Part shown: one piece after another, positions 35,624 to 44,152 of the stretch
Layout of the letters: each line of letters begins with the position of its first letter
Position numbering within the stretch: position 1 is the first letter of the stretch
Origin: Mesorhizobium opportunistum WSM2075
GTDB taxonomy: Bacteria > Pseudomonadota > Alphaproteobacteria > Rhizobiales > Rhizobiaceae
Assembly: GCF_000176035.2 (NCBI RefSeq)
Contig: NC_015675.1
Location: forward strand, 2,484,001-2,548,000
DNA: 64,000 bases
Direction of reading: 5' to 3'
Notes under the pieces: generated by a model
The model's input: the letters and a program-made list of their open reading frames with translations, nothing else
Databases searched by the model: none
Told to the model about the DNA's origin: nothing
Translations under genes and position numbers: made by a program

Positions 35624-36889
35624 ATGATCGATCCCAAAACCGCCAGGCGGGGCCTGGCGCTCGTTTTCACCACGCTGCTGCTCGACATCATCGGCTTCGG
35701 CATGATCATGCCGGTGCTGCCGGCCTATCTCAGGGAATTGACCGGCGTCAGCATCAGCGGCGCGGCGATCGAGGGCGGCTGGCTGTTCTTCGTCTATGCG
35801 GCGATGCAGTTCTTCTTCGCGCCGATCATGGGTGGCTTGAGCGATCGATTCGGACGGCGGCCGATCCTGCTCGCCTCGGTGCTGACCTTCTCGATCGACA
35901 ACCTGATCTGCGCGGTCGCGTGGTCCTACCCGATGCTGTTCATCGGGCGTGTGCTGGCCGGCATTTCGGGCGCCAGCTATTCAACGACATCGGCTTTCAT
36001 CGCCGACATATCGAACGATGAGAACCGGGCGAAGAATTTCGGCCTGTTGGGCATCGCCTTCGGCGTCGGTTTCGTCATCGGGCCGGTGCTGGGCGGATTG
36101 CTCGGCACGTTCGGACCGCGGGTGCCGTTCTATTTCGCCGCCGGGCTTGCCTTCGTGAACTTCCTGATCGCGATGTTCTTCCTGCCCGAAACGCTGGATG
36201 AAAAGCATCGCCGCCGCTTCGAATGGAAACGCGCCAACCCGGTCGGCACGCTGCTGCAGATGCGCCAGTATCATGGCATCGGCTGGATCGGGCTGGTCTT
36301 CTTCCTGATGACGCTCGGCCACATGATGTACCCGGCGGTCTGGTCGTTCGTCTCCAATTACCGCTATGGCTGGAGCGAGCAGCAGATCGGCTTCTCGCTC
36401 GGCGCCTTCGGCCTGTGCGGCGCGATCATCATGGGCACGGTTCTGCCACGCGTCATCCCCAGGCTCGGCGAATGGAGGACGGCGGTCATCGGCCTGACAT
36501 TCACGGCGGCGAGCGCCTTCGGCTACGCCTTCGCCTCGCAGGGGTGGATGGTCTATGCGGTGATCGTCGTCGGCTGCCTGGAAGCGCTCGCCGACCCGCC
36601 GCTCCGGAGCCTCGCCGCCGCCAAGGTGCCGCCGTCGGCACAGGGCGAACTGCAGGGCGCGATGACCTCGATCTTCTCGATCACCTCGATCATCACGCCG
36701 CTGCTCTATACGGCGATCTTTTCCTGGTTCACCGGGCCAAGCGCGCCGGTGACTTTCGGTGGTGCGCCCTATCTGGTCGGTGCGTGCTTCCTGACGCTGG
36801 CGGTCATCGTCTTTGTCACCAAGGTGGCGCGGCCGGCGACGCGTATAAATGTCACCACCGGCGTCGCCGAAGACGGAGCACAGGTATGA
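35624..36889 (+). CDS. MFS transporter of the TetA-like group
   Basis: This is a 421-residue, 12-helix major facilitator. The TM2-TM3 loop [14 protein letters not shown] is the MFS signature, and TM1 ([18 protein letters not shown]) is very typical of tetracycline-resistance-type exporters (TCR/Tet group), as is T-S-A-F-I-A-D-I-S in TM4. Most chromosomal members do not give tetracycline resistance. Its stop overlaps the next start (ATGA), so export may be linked to the aldo/keto reductase's substrate. Confidence 0.9.
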   Translation: MIDPKTARRGLALVFTTLLLDIIGFGMIMPVLPAYLRELTGVSISGAAIEGGWLFFVYAAMQFFFAPIMGGLSDRFGRRPILLASVLTFSIDNLICAVAWSYPMLFIGRVLAGISGASYSTTSAFIADISNDENRAKNFGLLGIAFGVGFVIGPVLGGLLGTFGPRVPFYFAAGLAFVNFLIAMFFLPETLDEKHRRRFEWKRANPVGTLLQMRQYHGIGWIGLVFFLMTLGHMMYPAVWSFVSNYRYGWSEQQIGFSLGAFGLCGAIIMGTVLPRVIPRLGEWRTAVIGLTFTAASAFGYAFASQGWMVYAVIVVGCLEALADPPLRSLAAAKVPPSAQGELQGAMTSIFSITSIITPLLYTAIFSWFTGPSAPVTFGGAPYLVGACFLTLAVIVFVTKVARPATRINVTTGVAEDGAQV

Positions 36890-37803
36890 GCCATGACAAC
36901 CGCATTGCGCTGACAAAGGACGTGTCGCTGTCGCGACTGGCCTTCGGTGCCTGGCGCCTTCTCGGCGGAGCCGTGCGCCCGGATGCCGATCAAGTCGCAA
37001 GACTGATCGGCAGCGCCGTCGATCTCGGCCTGACCAGTTTCGACCATGCCGACATCTATGGGCACTACGAGGTCGAGGCAGCGTTCGGCGCCGGGCTGGC
37101 GCGCTGGAAAGGCAAGCGCGAGCAGATCGAGTTGATCTCGAAATGCGACATCATGCTGGCGTCCGCCAACAGGCCGCAAAACCGGTTGAAGCACTACGAC
37201 ACCAGCGCCGCGCATATCACAGCCTCGGTCGACCGTTCGCTCACCAATCTCGGCACCGACTATCTCGACCTGTTGCTGCTGCACCGGCCGGATCCGCTAA
37301 TGGATGCGGACGAGACGGCGGCGGCACTTGCCGCGCTGGTTAAATCAGGCAAGGCGAGGGCGGTCGGCGTGTCCAATTTCACGCCGTCGCAGTTCGACCT
37401 GCTGGCATCGCGGCTGCCGTTTCCCTTGGCCACCAACCAGATCGAGATGTCGGTGCTGAAGACGTCCGCGCTGACCGACGGCAGCCTCGACCACGCGCAG
37501 CGTCTCGGCTACGCGCCGATGGTCTGGTCGCCGCTCGGTGGCGGCTCGCTGTTCACCGGCAAGGAAGCGCGCGAGGCGCGAGTGCGGGCGGCGCTGGCGG
37601 CGGTGGCAGCCGAGATCGGCGCCGGCGATCTCGCCGCTGTCGCCATCGCCTGGCTGCTGCGCCATCCCGCCCGGCCAGTGCCGGTGCTCGGTTCGATGAA
37701 CCCAGAACGTTTGGCCGCGATGGTCAAGGCGCTCGATATCGTGCTCGACCGCCAGCAATGGTTCGCCATACTGGAAGCCAGCGAAGGCCGGCCGGTGGCT
37801 TAG
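36886..37803 (+). CDS. Aldo/keto reductase
   Basis: This is a 305-residue NADPH-dependent oxidoreductase with the (beta/alpha)8 fold: G-L-T-S-F-D-H-A-D-I-Y-G near 45-56, with the catalytic Asp and Tyr; L-D-L-L-L-L-H-R-P-D with the conserved His; G-V-S-N-F; and the C-terminal cofactor part V-P-V-L-G-S-M-N-P-E-R. Best resembles the YdhF subfamily. It starts within the stop of the MFS gene. The substrate is unknown. Confidence 0.92.
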   Translation: MSHDNRIALTKDVSLSRLAFGAWRLLGGAVRPDADQVARLIGSAVDLGLTSFDHADIYGHYEVEAAFGAGLARWKGKREQIELISKCDIMLASANRPQNRLKHYDTSAAHITASVDRSLTNLGTDYLDLLLLHRPDPLMDADETAAALAALVKSGKARAVGVSNFTPSQFDLLASRLPFPLATNQIEMSVLKTSALTDGSLDHAQRLGYAPMVWSPLGGGSLFTGKEAREARVRAALAAVAAEIGAGDLAAVAIAWLLRHPARPVPVLGSMNPERLAAMVKALDIVLDRQQWFAILEASEGRPVA

Positions 37804-37840
37804 GATCGGGTGTTTGGGGAGCGAGGCTGCGAGATGTTTG

Positions 37841-38010
37841 CGCTGCCCCTCATCCGCCTGCCGGCACCTTCTCCCCGTATAGTGACGGGGAGAAGGGAGA
37901 TCCGCCGTGACCTCGCCGCCCTCTTTTGCAACGTCGATAATTGGCGAAATCTTGGCGAGGGCGTCTTTCTCCCCGTCACTATACGGGGAGAAATGCCCGG
38001 CAGGGCAATG
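37841..38010. repeat. Intergenic repeat pair, family B variant
   Basis: Left arm (37841-37899): CCCCTCATCCGCCTGCCGGC, then TTCTCCCCGTATAGTGACGG. Right arm (37967-38010): TTTCTCCCCGTCACTATACG, then GAAATGCCCGGCAGGGCAAT. The parts CTCCCCGTATAGTGACGGGG and CCCCGTCACTATACGGGGAG are exact reverse complements. The pair fills the convergent gap between the aldo/keto reductase and carA genes and could end both transcripts. Confidence 0.7.
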
Positions 38011-38029
38011 ACGGGCGCCGTGGCGCCTC

Positions 38030-39235
38030 TTAAGCCCGCTCGGCCAGCAATTCCTCGCCGCGCTTTTCGCGGATCAGATTGACGAAGCGGCGGAAGAGAT
38101 AGTGCGAGTCCTGCGGGCCGGGCGAGGCCTCGGGGTGATGCTGGACCGAGAATACCGGGCGGCCGGTCAGCGCTATGCCGCAGTTCGAACCGTCGAACAG
38201 CGAGACATGGGTCTCCTCGACGCCGGCGGGCAGCGAGTCGGCGTCGACGGCAAAGCCGTGGTTCATCGAGACGATCTCGACCTTGCCGGTGGTGTGGTCC
38301 TTGACCGGATGATTGGCGCCGTGGTGGCCCTGGTGCATCTTGGCGGTCCTGCCGCCCAGCGCCAGCGCCAGCATCTGGTGGCCGAGGCAGATGCCGAACA
38401 CCGGAATGTCGGTCTTGAGCAGATCCTGGATGACCGGTACGGCATAGCCGCCGGTGGCTTCCGGATCGCCGGGGCCGTTGGAGAGAAAGATGCCGTCGGG
38501 CTGCATGGCCAGGATCTCTTCCGAGCCGGTGCTGGCCGGAACCACGGTGACCTTGGCACCGAGGCCGGAAAGCAGGCGCAATATGTTGCGCTTGACGCCG
38601 TAGTCGATGGCGACGACGTGCATGGAGGGCTCGGCCTGTTCGCCAAAGCCTTCGTTCCACACCCAGGGCGTCTCGCGCCAGACCGAGGACTGGCCAGAGG
38701 TGACTTCCTTGGCAAGGTCGAGCCCGATCAGGCCCGACCAGGCGGCGGCGCGACGCTTCAGGTCTTCGAGGTCGAAGACGCCGTCGGGCGCGTGCGCGAT
38801 GACGGCGTTGGGCATGCCCTTTTCGCGGATCAGCGCGGTCAGCGCGCGGGTGTCGATGCCCGAAAGCGCGACGATGCCGCGCTTCTTCAGCCACTGGTCG
38901 AGGTGACCGGCGGCGCGGTAGTTGGACGGATTGGTGACGTCGGCCTTGAACACCGCGCCCACGGCGCCGGCGCGTGCGACCGGGTTGAGGTCCTCGATGT
39001 CTTCGCCGTTGGTGCCGATGTTGCCGATATGCGGGAAGGTGAAGGTGACGATCTGGCCGGCATAGGACGGGTCGGTGAGGATTTCCTGGTAGCCGGTGAG
39101 TGCCGTGTTGAAGCAGACTTCGGCGACAGCCGAGCCGGTGGCGCCAAGGCCGCGACCCTCGATGACGGTGCCGTCGGCCAGCACCAGCAAGGCGGTCGGC
39201 TTTTCGATTGCCCAGGCGGGCGTCATCTCGGCCAT
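38030..39235 (-). CDS. carA: Carbamoyl-phosphate synthase, small (glutaminase) subunit
   Basis: This is a 401-residue protein that releases ammonia from glutamine for CarB. The N-terminal CPSase small domain has ADGTVIEGRGLGATG and FNTALTGYQEILTDPSYAGQ. The C-terminal class I glutamine amidotransferase has FGICLGHQMLALALGG (nucleophile Cys in G-I-C-L-G-H) and the His-Pro-Glu of QHHPEASPGP. The length matches the family. ATG 39235 was chosen to start the conserved region. It is separated from carB by 18 kb of other genes and is divergent from the YqeY gene. Confidence 0.97.
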   Translation of the reverse strand: MAEMTPAWAIEKPTALLVLADGTVIEGRGLGATGSAVAEVCFNTALTGYQEILTDPSYAGQIVTFTFPHIGNIGTNGEDIEDLNPVARAGAVGAVFKADVTNPSNYRAAGHLDQWLKKRGIVALSGIDTRALTALIREKGMPNAVIAHAPDGVFDLEDLKRRAAAWSGLIGLDLAKEVTSGQSSVWRETPWVWNEGFGEQAEPSMHVVAIDYGVKRNILRLLSGLGAKVTVVPASTGSEEILAMQPDGIFLSNGPGDPEATGGYAVPVIQDLLKTDIPVFGICLGHQMLALALGGRTAKMHQGHHGANHPVKDHTTGKVEIVSMNHGFAVDADSLPAGVEETHVSLFDGSNCGIALTGRPVFSVQHHPEASPGPQDSHYLFRRFVNLIREKRGEELLAERA

Positions 39236-39510
39236 GTCGGCACTCCTATCAGGCCGCGCGCTTGCAACCGGCCCGTTGGGCCATCCGCGCGGCAAACGGC
39301 GCGAAGCGGCGAATTCGCGGCTCCCACGCAGTCAGGCTTCAGTTCATGCAAGGCTGAGTACATAGGGGAAGGGAGCAGGGCGGTCAATGATCATGCGAAA
39401 TGCGACGGCGATTTATTTCATCTAGCAATATCAGAGGCTTGCCGCGTGATATGAGGGTTTGCCTTGGCTTGTCCCCGGCGTTATTGTCCGCGCCGGCCGA
39501 AGGAGAAAGC

Positions 39511-39963
39511 ATGATGCGCGGAAAAATCGCCGAATCCCTGAAGAGCGCGATGAAGGCCCAGGACAAGCACCGGCTGCCGACATTGCGGCTGATCCAGGCC
39601 GCCATACACGATCGCGACATCGCCAATCGCGGCGCCGGCAAGGAACCGGCCAGCGACGAGGAGATCCTGCAGATACTGGCCAAGATGGTGAAGCAGCGCG
39701 AGGAATCGGCCAAGGCGTTCGAGGACGGCAAGCGGCCGGAACTGGCGGCGCAGGAGCGCGGCGAGATGGAGATTATCCGCGGCTTCCTGCCGACGCAGCT
39801 CGACGATGCGGCGATCGCGGCCGCGGCGCGCGAGGCGATCGCGGCCACGGGTGCCGCCAGCCAGAAGGACATGGGCAAGGTGATCGCCGCGCTGAAGCAG
39901 AAATATGCCGGCCAGATGGATTTCGGCAAGGCAAGCGGCATCGTCAAGGGGCTGCTGCAGTAG
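39511..39963 (+). CDS. GatB/YqeY-domain protein
   Basis: This is a 150-residue protein with the all-helical YqeY domain: M-K-A-Q-D-K-H-R-L-P-T-L-R-L-I-Q-A-A-I-H, then E-I-L-Q-I-L-A-K-M-V-K-Q-R-E-E-S, E-I-I-R-G-F-L-P-T-Q-L, and A-S-Q-K-D-M-G-K-V-I-A-A-L-K. It is related to the GatB tail that contacts tRNA, but the free-standing form has no proven role. In my recollection of alphaproteobacterial genomes it lies directly before dnaG; here dnaG is 13 kb away. ATG 39511 follows AAGGAGA. Confidence 0.92.
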   Translation: MMRGKIAESLKSAMKAQDKHRLPTLRLIQAAIHDRDIANRGAGKEPASDEEILQILAKMVKQREESAKAFEDGKRPELAAQERGEMEIIRGFLPTQLDDAAIAAAAREAIAATGAASQKDMGKVIAALKQKYAGQMDFGKASGIVKGLLQ

Positions 39964-40217
39964 GGGCGCTGTCCATCATCCACCTCCGGAGCGATTTCAG
40001 CCGACCCGACTTGGTCGCCTCCGAACCCATGTCTTGGAGTTGAAACTCGGATACCGCCGAGTCACCAAATGGCGAGCAGCTTTCGGAACGATCCCGTCGC
40101 CTTGCCATTATCACCATGAGGACAGGCTCGGATTGGGGATGCCGCAACGGACCACTCAGATGACCCTGCGTCATCTCCTCAGCCTGCGACGCCAACACGA
40201 ACATGCCGGAGGAAGCG

Positions 40218-40457
40218 ATGACCGGACGCAGAACCCACGATCAGCAGATGCGCATCATTGAAGAGCGGGAAAATACCAAGAACGCCAGCAAGGATTTCGA
40301 TGCGAAGGCGGACCTGAAACGGTCGCCAGCGGAACGTGAAGCGCTGCGCAAGGGATCGGACATGAGGACCGACACACCTGATCTCGTCGATCCCGACGAT
40401 CGCAACATCCTTCGCGGCAAAAATCAGGAAAGCGTCCATCACAAGAACCGCAACTAG
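40218..40457 (+). CDS. Small hydrophilic protein, unknown
   Basis: This is a 79-residue highly charged protein, starting MTGRRTHDQQMRIIEERENT, with no hydrophobic segment. GGAGGAAGCG before the ATG matches the strong ribosome-binding site of the gene at 32052. The ATG at 40203 in the same frame is possible but badly spaced. No family is recognised. It stands with the next small gene at 40500 and the DUF2267 gene in what looks like a stress-related group. Confidence 0.6.
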   Translation: MTGRRTHDQQMRIIEERENTKNASKDFDAKADLKRSPAEREALRKGSDMRTDTPDLVDPDDRNILRGKNQESVHHKNRN

Positions 40458-40499
40458 GCACCAACCCTGCAACATCTTGGCATAAATTGGAGGCAGCCC

Positions 40500-40715
40500 A
40501 TGGCACGCGGTAGCAAGAAGCACATCGGAGCAGGTTCACAGGGAAAGGGGTCTGGCACAGGTGCCATGACTGTAACGCCAAAGGACAAGCTGGAAGAAAA
40601 CCAGGTCCTTTCCAATCGCGACAAGGCACAGCATTCCCGGGAACGCGGTCTGGACTCCAAACAGGTCGCGACCGAGCAGCGCCAGGACCATGCCGCAAAC
40701 CGTTTGCGGGACTGA
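40500..40715 (+). CDS. Small Gly/Lys-rich protein, unknown
   Basis: This is a 71-residue hydrophilic protein: an N-terminal Gly/Lys/Ser-rich stretch (MARGSKKHIGAGSQGKGSGT) and a C-terminal charged helix (VLSNRDKAQHSRERGLDSKQ). GGAGG lies eight bases before the ATG. It begins 42 bp after the previous small gene and is likely cotranscribed. No domain recognised; the composition is like that of stress-induced disordered proteins. Confidence 0.6.
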   Translation: MARGSKKHIGAGSQGKGSGTGAMTVTPKDKLEENQVLSNRDKAQHSRERGLDSKQVATEQRQDHAANRLRD

Positions 40716-40777
40716 CGCCCGGCAGCGCGCCAGTCCCGGGTCGGCTGGTTGGCGAGCCGCCGGATTCGGTGACGCCG

Positions 40778-41218
40778 CTACTTGGCGCCGACGCTCTCCG
40801 GCCAGAGCGCCTGGATTTCCTTCGGCAGCGCGTCCCGCACCTTGGCCGACTGACCAAGGTCGATATGCCGGGTAAGAACCCGGAACACCGAGCGCGCGGC
40901 ATCTTGGGGATCGACAGGGCGGATCGATTTCAATTCCTCGTCGATATGCTGCGAGAAATCTTCCAGGGAGCGCGTCTTGTCCGGCTCGGCTGCGGGCCGG
41001 TAGTGGTCGTAATAAGCACCGCGCACCAAGAGCGGCAGTTCCGCCCCAAGCTTGGCCGCAAGTCCGATCTGCAGCCTGTCCCTTATGGTCCGCAAGACCG
41101 CACCCAATATGTGCCAGGCAATCCGCCGATCCGGCCCATGATCTTCCATGATCTCGTCGAGCCAGATGTTCGTTGTCTGCAGCGTCCTGTCGAAAACATC
41201 CAAACCGGTAGCGCTCAT
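40778..41218 (-). CDS. DUF2267 protein
   Basis: This is a 146-residue helical protein of the DUF2267 family: FDRTLQTTNIWLDEIMEDHG, HILGAVLRTIRDRLQIGLAA, ELPLLVRGAYYDHYRPAAEP, and a second half with AARSVFRVLTRHIDLGQSAK and VRDALPKEIQALWP. The two halves look like a duplicated helical unit, and the L-P-x-L-x-R-G-x-Y-Y-D motif is the family hallmark. It has no known biochemical function; family members often sit in stress regions. Confidence 0.88.
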   Translation of the reverse strand: MSATGLDVFDRTLQTTNIWLDEIMEDHGPDRRIAWHILGAVLRTIRDRLQIGLAAKLGAELPLLVRGAYYDHYRPAAEPDKTRSLEDFSQHIDEELKSIRPVDPQDAARSVFRVLTRHIDLGQSAKVRDALPKEIQALWPESVGAK

Positions 41219-41320
41219 CGTCGCCTCCTCGTCAAATTCATGTCCGGTCCCGAAACGATGCTTGGGGACAATCGTTTCGTTGTCCGTCGATAAAATTGCC
41301 TCGGCGGCCCGGCCAGGCTG

Positions 41321-42238
41321 CTACGCGGACACCTCGAGCACGATCTTGCCGCGGACATGCTCGTTCTCCAGCCGCTCCTCGGCCGTGGCGACCTCTCCAA
41401 GAGGATAGACAGCCTGCACGAAGGGGGTGACCTTGCCGGCGTCGATAAGGCGGCCAATCTCCGCGAGCTGCGCCGCATTCGGCTCGGCCACATAGGAGAC
41501 GCCACGCGCCCGATGCAAGTTTGCCTTTTCCTGCGAAGGTTGGGAAAGCGTGGAAACAAGTGTCCCGCCTGGCTTGAGCACCTCCCAGGAGCGGTCCTGC
41601 GTGTCGCCCGCGATGAGGTCGAACACAAGGTCGACCTCATCGACGACCTCTTCGAAACGCTGGTTCCTGTAGTCGACCGTCTGATCGGCGCCAAGCTCAC
41701 GGACGAAGACGACATCCTCGGCCGAAACGGTTGTCGCGACGAACGCACCCGCGGCCTTGGCCAGCTGGATCGCCATATGACCGACGCCGCCGGCGCCGCC
41801 ATGGATGAGTACCCTTTGGCCGGATTTGAGGCCTCCATGGTCGAACAGGCCCTGCCACGCGGTGATGCCCGCAAGCGGCACCGCCGCGGCTTCGACGTGG
41901 CTTAGACGATCCGGTTTGGCGGCCGCCTCCGTCGCCTTGACCACGACGTATTCGGCATTGCCGCCTCGGTCCTGACCAAGCATGGCAAATAGCTCGTCGC
42001 CCTTCTTCAGCGTGTGCGCCCGCGTGCCGCATATTTCCACCGCGCCGGACACATCGCGCCCGAGCGTGATTGGCAGAGCCTGGTTCCTCGAACCTTCGCG
42101 GATCTTGTAGTCGACCGGATTGACGCTCGCTGCGCGGACCCTGAGCAAAACCTCGTCGTCAAGCGGCTGAGGCAAGGGGACTTGTTCGATGGAAAGAACC
42201 TCCGGCCCGCCAAAAGTATGGATACGAACTGCTTTCAT
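41321..42238 (-). CDS. NADP-dependent quinone oxidoreductase-like protein (MDR family)
   Basis: This is a 305-residue zinc-free medium-chain dehydrogenase: M-K-A-V-R-I-H-T-F-G-G-P-E-V-L at the start, V-N-P-V-D-Y-K-I-R, G-R-D-V-S-G-A-V-E, then the Rossmann loop V-L-I-H-G-G-A-G-G-V-G-H-M-A-I-Q-L-A-K at about 147-165, and C-terminal V-Q-A-V-Y-P-L-G-E-V-A-T-A. No structural zinc cysteines are present. It resembles NADPH:quinone reductases (QOR class). Substrate unknown. ATG 42238 follows GAAGGTG. No regulator is directly adjacent. Confidence 0.92.
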   Translation of the reverse strand: MKAVRIHTFGGPEVLSIEQVPLPQPLDDEVLLRVRAASVNPVDYKIREGSRNQALPITLGRDVSGAVEICGTRAHTLKKGDELFAMLGQDRGGNAEYVVVKATEAAAKPDRLSHVEAAAVPLAGITAWQGLFDHGGLKSGQRVLIHGGAGGVGHMAIQLAKAAGAFVATTVSAEDVVFVRELGADQTVDYRNQRFEEVVDEVDLVFDLIAGDTQDRSWEVLKPGGTLVSTLSQPSQEKANLHRARGVSYVAEPNAAQLAEIGRLIDAGKVTPFVQAVYPLGEVATAEERLENEHVRGKIVLEVSA

Positions 42239-42394
42239 ATCGACACCTTCTCTGTCACGCATGGCTCGGCTGCGGGTTGCCGTTAGCGGCCGGTTGCGGG
42301 CGCTCCGCGCTCATTTACCCATCATCCGCCAGCCGGCGTTTCCAACGTCATCGGCGATGAGCAGGTGTCATCGCCGATAAGCAGGGCGGTCCTG

Positions 42395-42751
42395 CTAGGC
42401 CGCGGACTGCGTCGGAGGGTTCTGATGCATCATCCAGAGCTCGATCGCAGCCAGGACCGCGACCAGAACGCCGATTACAACATGCACGCTCATAGCCGTG
42501 GTTGCCTGGAATCCAAGCACCCAGGGAGACACGAGTACCCAAAGGCCCACAACGAGGTTCAGCCACTCCTCCCAGACAGCAAAGGCGGCGAGGGCGGCGA
42601 TCGAAAGTACGACGATCACGATTCCGCTGCCCATGGCATTCTGGGACTGCGTTCCCGACGCGAAGGCGAATAGCCAGGGAGACACGAACAGAATTGCTCT
42701 TAGGATCAGATTTGCAACGTCACAAAGCTTGGCGTTTGACCACTGGTTCAT
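42395..42751 (-). CDS. SPW-repeat membrane protein
   Basis: This is a 118-residue integral membrane protein with two copies of the SPW motif: VSPWLFAF (about 24-31) and VSPWVLGF (about 74-81), each followed by a short loop and a helix. Four helices are predicted. The SPW family has no known activity. The protein is strongly hydrophobic with a soluble C-terminal tail. It stands alone between the oxidoreductase and the DUF6496 gene. Confidence 0.9.
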   Translation of the reverse strand: MNQWSNAKLCDVANLILRAILFVSPWLFAFASGTQSQNAMGSGIVIVVLSIAALAAFAVWEEWLNLVVGLWVLVSPWVLGFQATTAMSVHVVIGVLVAVLAAIELWMMHQNPPTQSAA

Positions 42752-42850
42752 GATTTTTCTCCATCAAGCGTGCTTTCCACGCTTCCGAAGCTCAGCTGGT
42801 CGGCCTTGAGACCGCCGGTCAAATCGCGGCAAGGCTGCAACCAGACTTGC

Positions 42851-42900
42851 CGGCCTACTAACTGGGCCGGCTCACTAACTGGGCTGGCTTACTAACTGGA
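42851..42900. repeat. Three tandem copies of a 16-17-bp unit
   Basis: CGGCCTACTAACTGGG, CCGGCTCACTAACTGGG and CTGGCTTACTAACTGGA follow without gaps. All share G-G-C-x(1-2)-A-C-T-A-A-C-T-G-G. The stretch lies upstream of the SPW gene and just past the end of the DUF6496 gene. Possibly slippage-derived. Confidence 0.7.
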
Positions 42901-42995
42901 TTGCAGTCCGTCGGTTCCAATCGACAAATCTGGAGCGCAGCCAGGCGCGTTTCGGCCCGCTGGATCCGTCCGCGAGGCACAAATGCCATCTTGAC

Positions 42996-43541
42996 CTACG
43001 CGTGGTGTGTACGCGTTCTGGCCGACTTCCGCGCCGCCTGCTTCCTGCCGCGGGTGCCCTTGGTGCGCACTGCCTTGCGTGCGGCGGCGGAACGACCGGA
43101 TGCACCTTTCGTGTCGGCCGCCTTCTCCGCGGCAGCCGAGCGTTCCTCGGCCGTCCGGCGCGAGGCCGCGCGCTTGGCCTGCTGCGACAGCGCCTCGTGC
43201 GATGCCGTGTTCTTCGGCTCGCGCTCAAGCACCTTGGAGACCGCTTTCGAGACTCGCGGCCGGCGTTTCGGCTTGCGTTCGCCCTGGCCAGCCTCATACG
43301 CATATTCGGCGCTCTTGCGCGTGCTCTCCTTCACCTTGCCCTTTTCGGGCGGGGGCAGGTCCACGCCTGCCCGTCTCGCCTCGGAAAGTCCGATGGCGAT
43401 AGCCTGCTGCGTCGAGCGTGCGCCATGCTTCCCCTGGCGGACCTTTTCGATTTCGTCCCGCACAAACTCGCCGGCTTGCGTGCTCGGCGACTTGCCCTCG
43501 CGCTTGTCCTCTCGGGCCTTCTCCATGATTTTCTTGGTCAT
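42996..43541 (-). CDS. DUF6496 protein with histone H1-like tail
   Basis: This is a 181-residue basic protein. The N-terminal half has the DUF6496-like pattern (MTKKIMEKAREDKREGKSPS, TQAGEFVRDEIEKVRQGKHG, IAIGLSEARRAGVDLPPPEK). The C-terminal third is a Lys/Arg/Ala-rich low-complexity tail (AARKAVRTKGTRGRKQAARK) like histone H1 and AlgP. It likely binds nucleic acids, inferred from charge. ATG 43541 follows GGGAGAG; a TTG three codons earlier is poorer. Confidence 0.8.
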   Translation of the reverse strand: MTKKIMEKAREDKREGKSPSTQAGEFVRDEIEKVRQGKHGARSTQQAIAIGLSEARRAGVDLPPPEKGKVKESTRKSAEYAYEAGQGERKPKRRPRVSKAVSKVLEREPKNTASHEALSQQAKRAASRRTAEERSAAAEKAADTKGASGRSAAARKAVRTKGTRGRKQAARKSARTRTHHA

Positions 43542-43733
43542 CTCTCCCAACTGTGGCGTTGCCGTTCGCGCTATGGTGCGCTCGTCTCAGGTGGTCAACG
43601 CGGCGAGGATGCAAATGATCCCAATCGCGGCCTATGCCGATAGTCCTTGGGTTGTCGAAGTCAACGAAGAGCGGTCAGGCGCGGTGCGAGGCGATCGCCG
43701 ACACCGCGCAGAACCAACTCGGTGGTCCTTCGA

Positions 43734-44105
43734 TCAATATACCGCCACGACATTTGGCTCGTTGGCGAGGTCGGTTTTGACGCGTACGATGGTCCCATCT
43801 ACGCCCGGCAACAGCGATCCACATGTGCTGGGATATAGGCTCGCTGTATAAATGAATGTGGTCGAATTACCTTCGTTCAAGATGTTGCGAAGCTCGAAAT
43901 CGCTTGATTTGAGATAGCCGTGCACTTTGAAGAACGCTCCACCATGGTCGTGGGCGAAGGTCGATGTGGCCTCTTTGGACAATGTTTCGCTTCTTGATTG
44001 ATCGCAGGTCATCTTGGGAGCTGGAGAGCCCGCGGGATTGAAGAGGACGTAAAGTACTGAGGCATTCGCAAACAGTGATGCCGTCAGAATGATATTTTTC
44101 ATCAT
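43734..44105 (-). CDS. Small secreted protein of unknown function
   Basis: This is a 123-residue protein with a short N-terminal hydrophobic signal (MMKNIILTASLFANASVLYVL) and two cysteines (MTCDQSR, STCGSLL) that could form a disulfide. No domain is recognised. Codon use is less GC-rich than that of the surrounding genes (many TTG, GAA, ATT), perhaps a recent acquisition. It is transcribed from the far end of the LysR gene at 44153 but probably independently. Confidence 0.55.
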   Translation of the reverse strand: MMKNIILTASLFANASVLYVLFNPAGSPAPKMTCDQSRSETLSKEATSTFAHDHGGAFFKVHGYLKSSDFELRNILNEGNSTTFIYTASLYPSTCGSLLPGVDGTIVRVKTDLANEPNVVAVY

Positions 44106-44152
44106 GGCCGATAATCCAGTTCAGCCTGGGCTTTGATACTGCACGGCCGCCA

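Noticed and set aside
35624-36889. Calling the TetA-like transporter a tetracycline-resistance gene
   Set aside because: Only the broad TetA-group signatures are visible; no TetR partner or mobile element accompanies it.
38102-39454. A 450-codon plus-strand frame over carA
   Set aside because: carA is certain on the minus strand; this frame has no recognisable motif.
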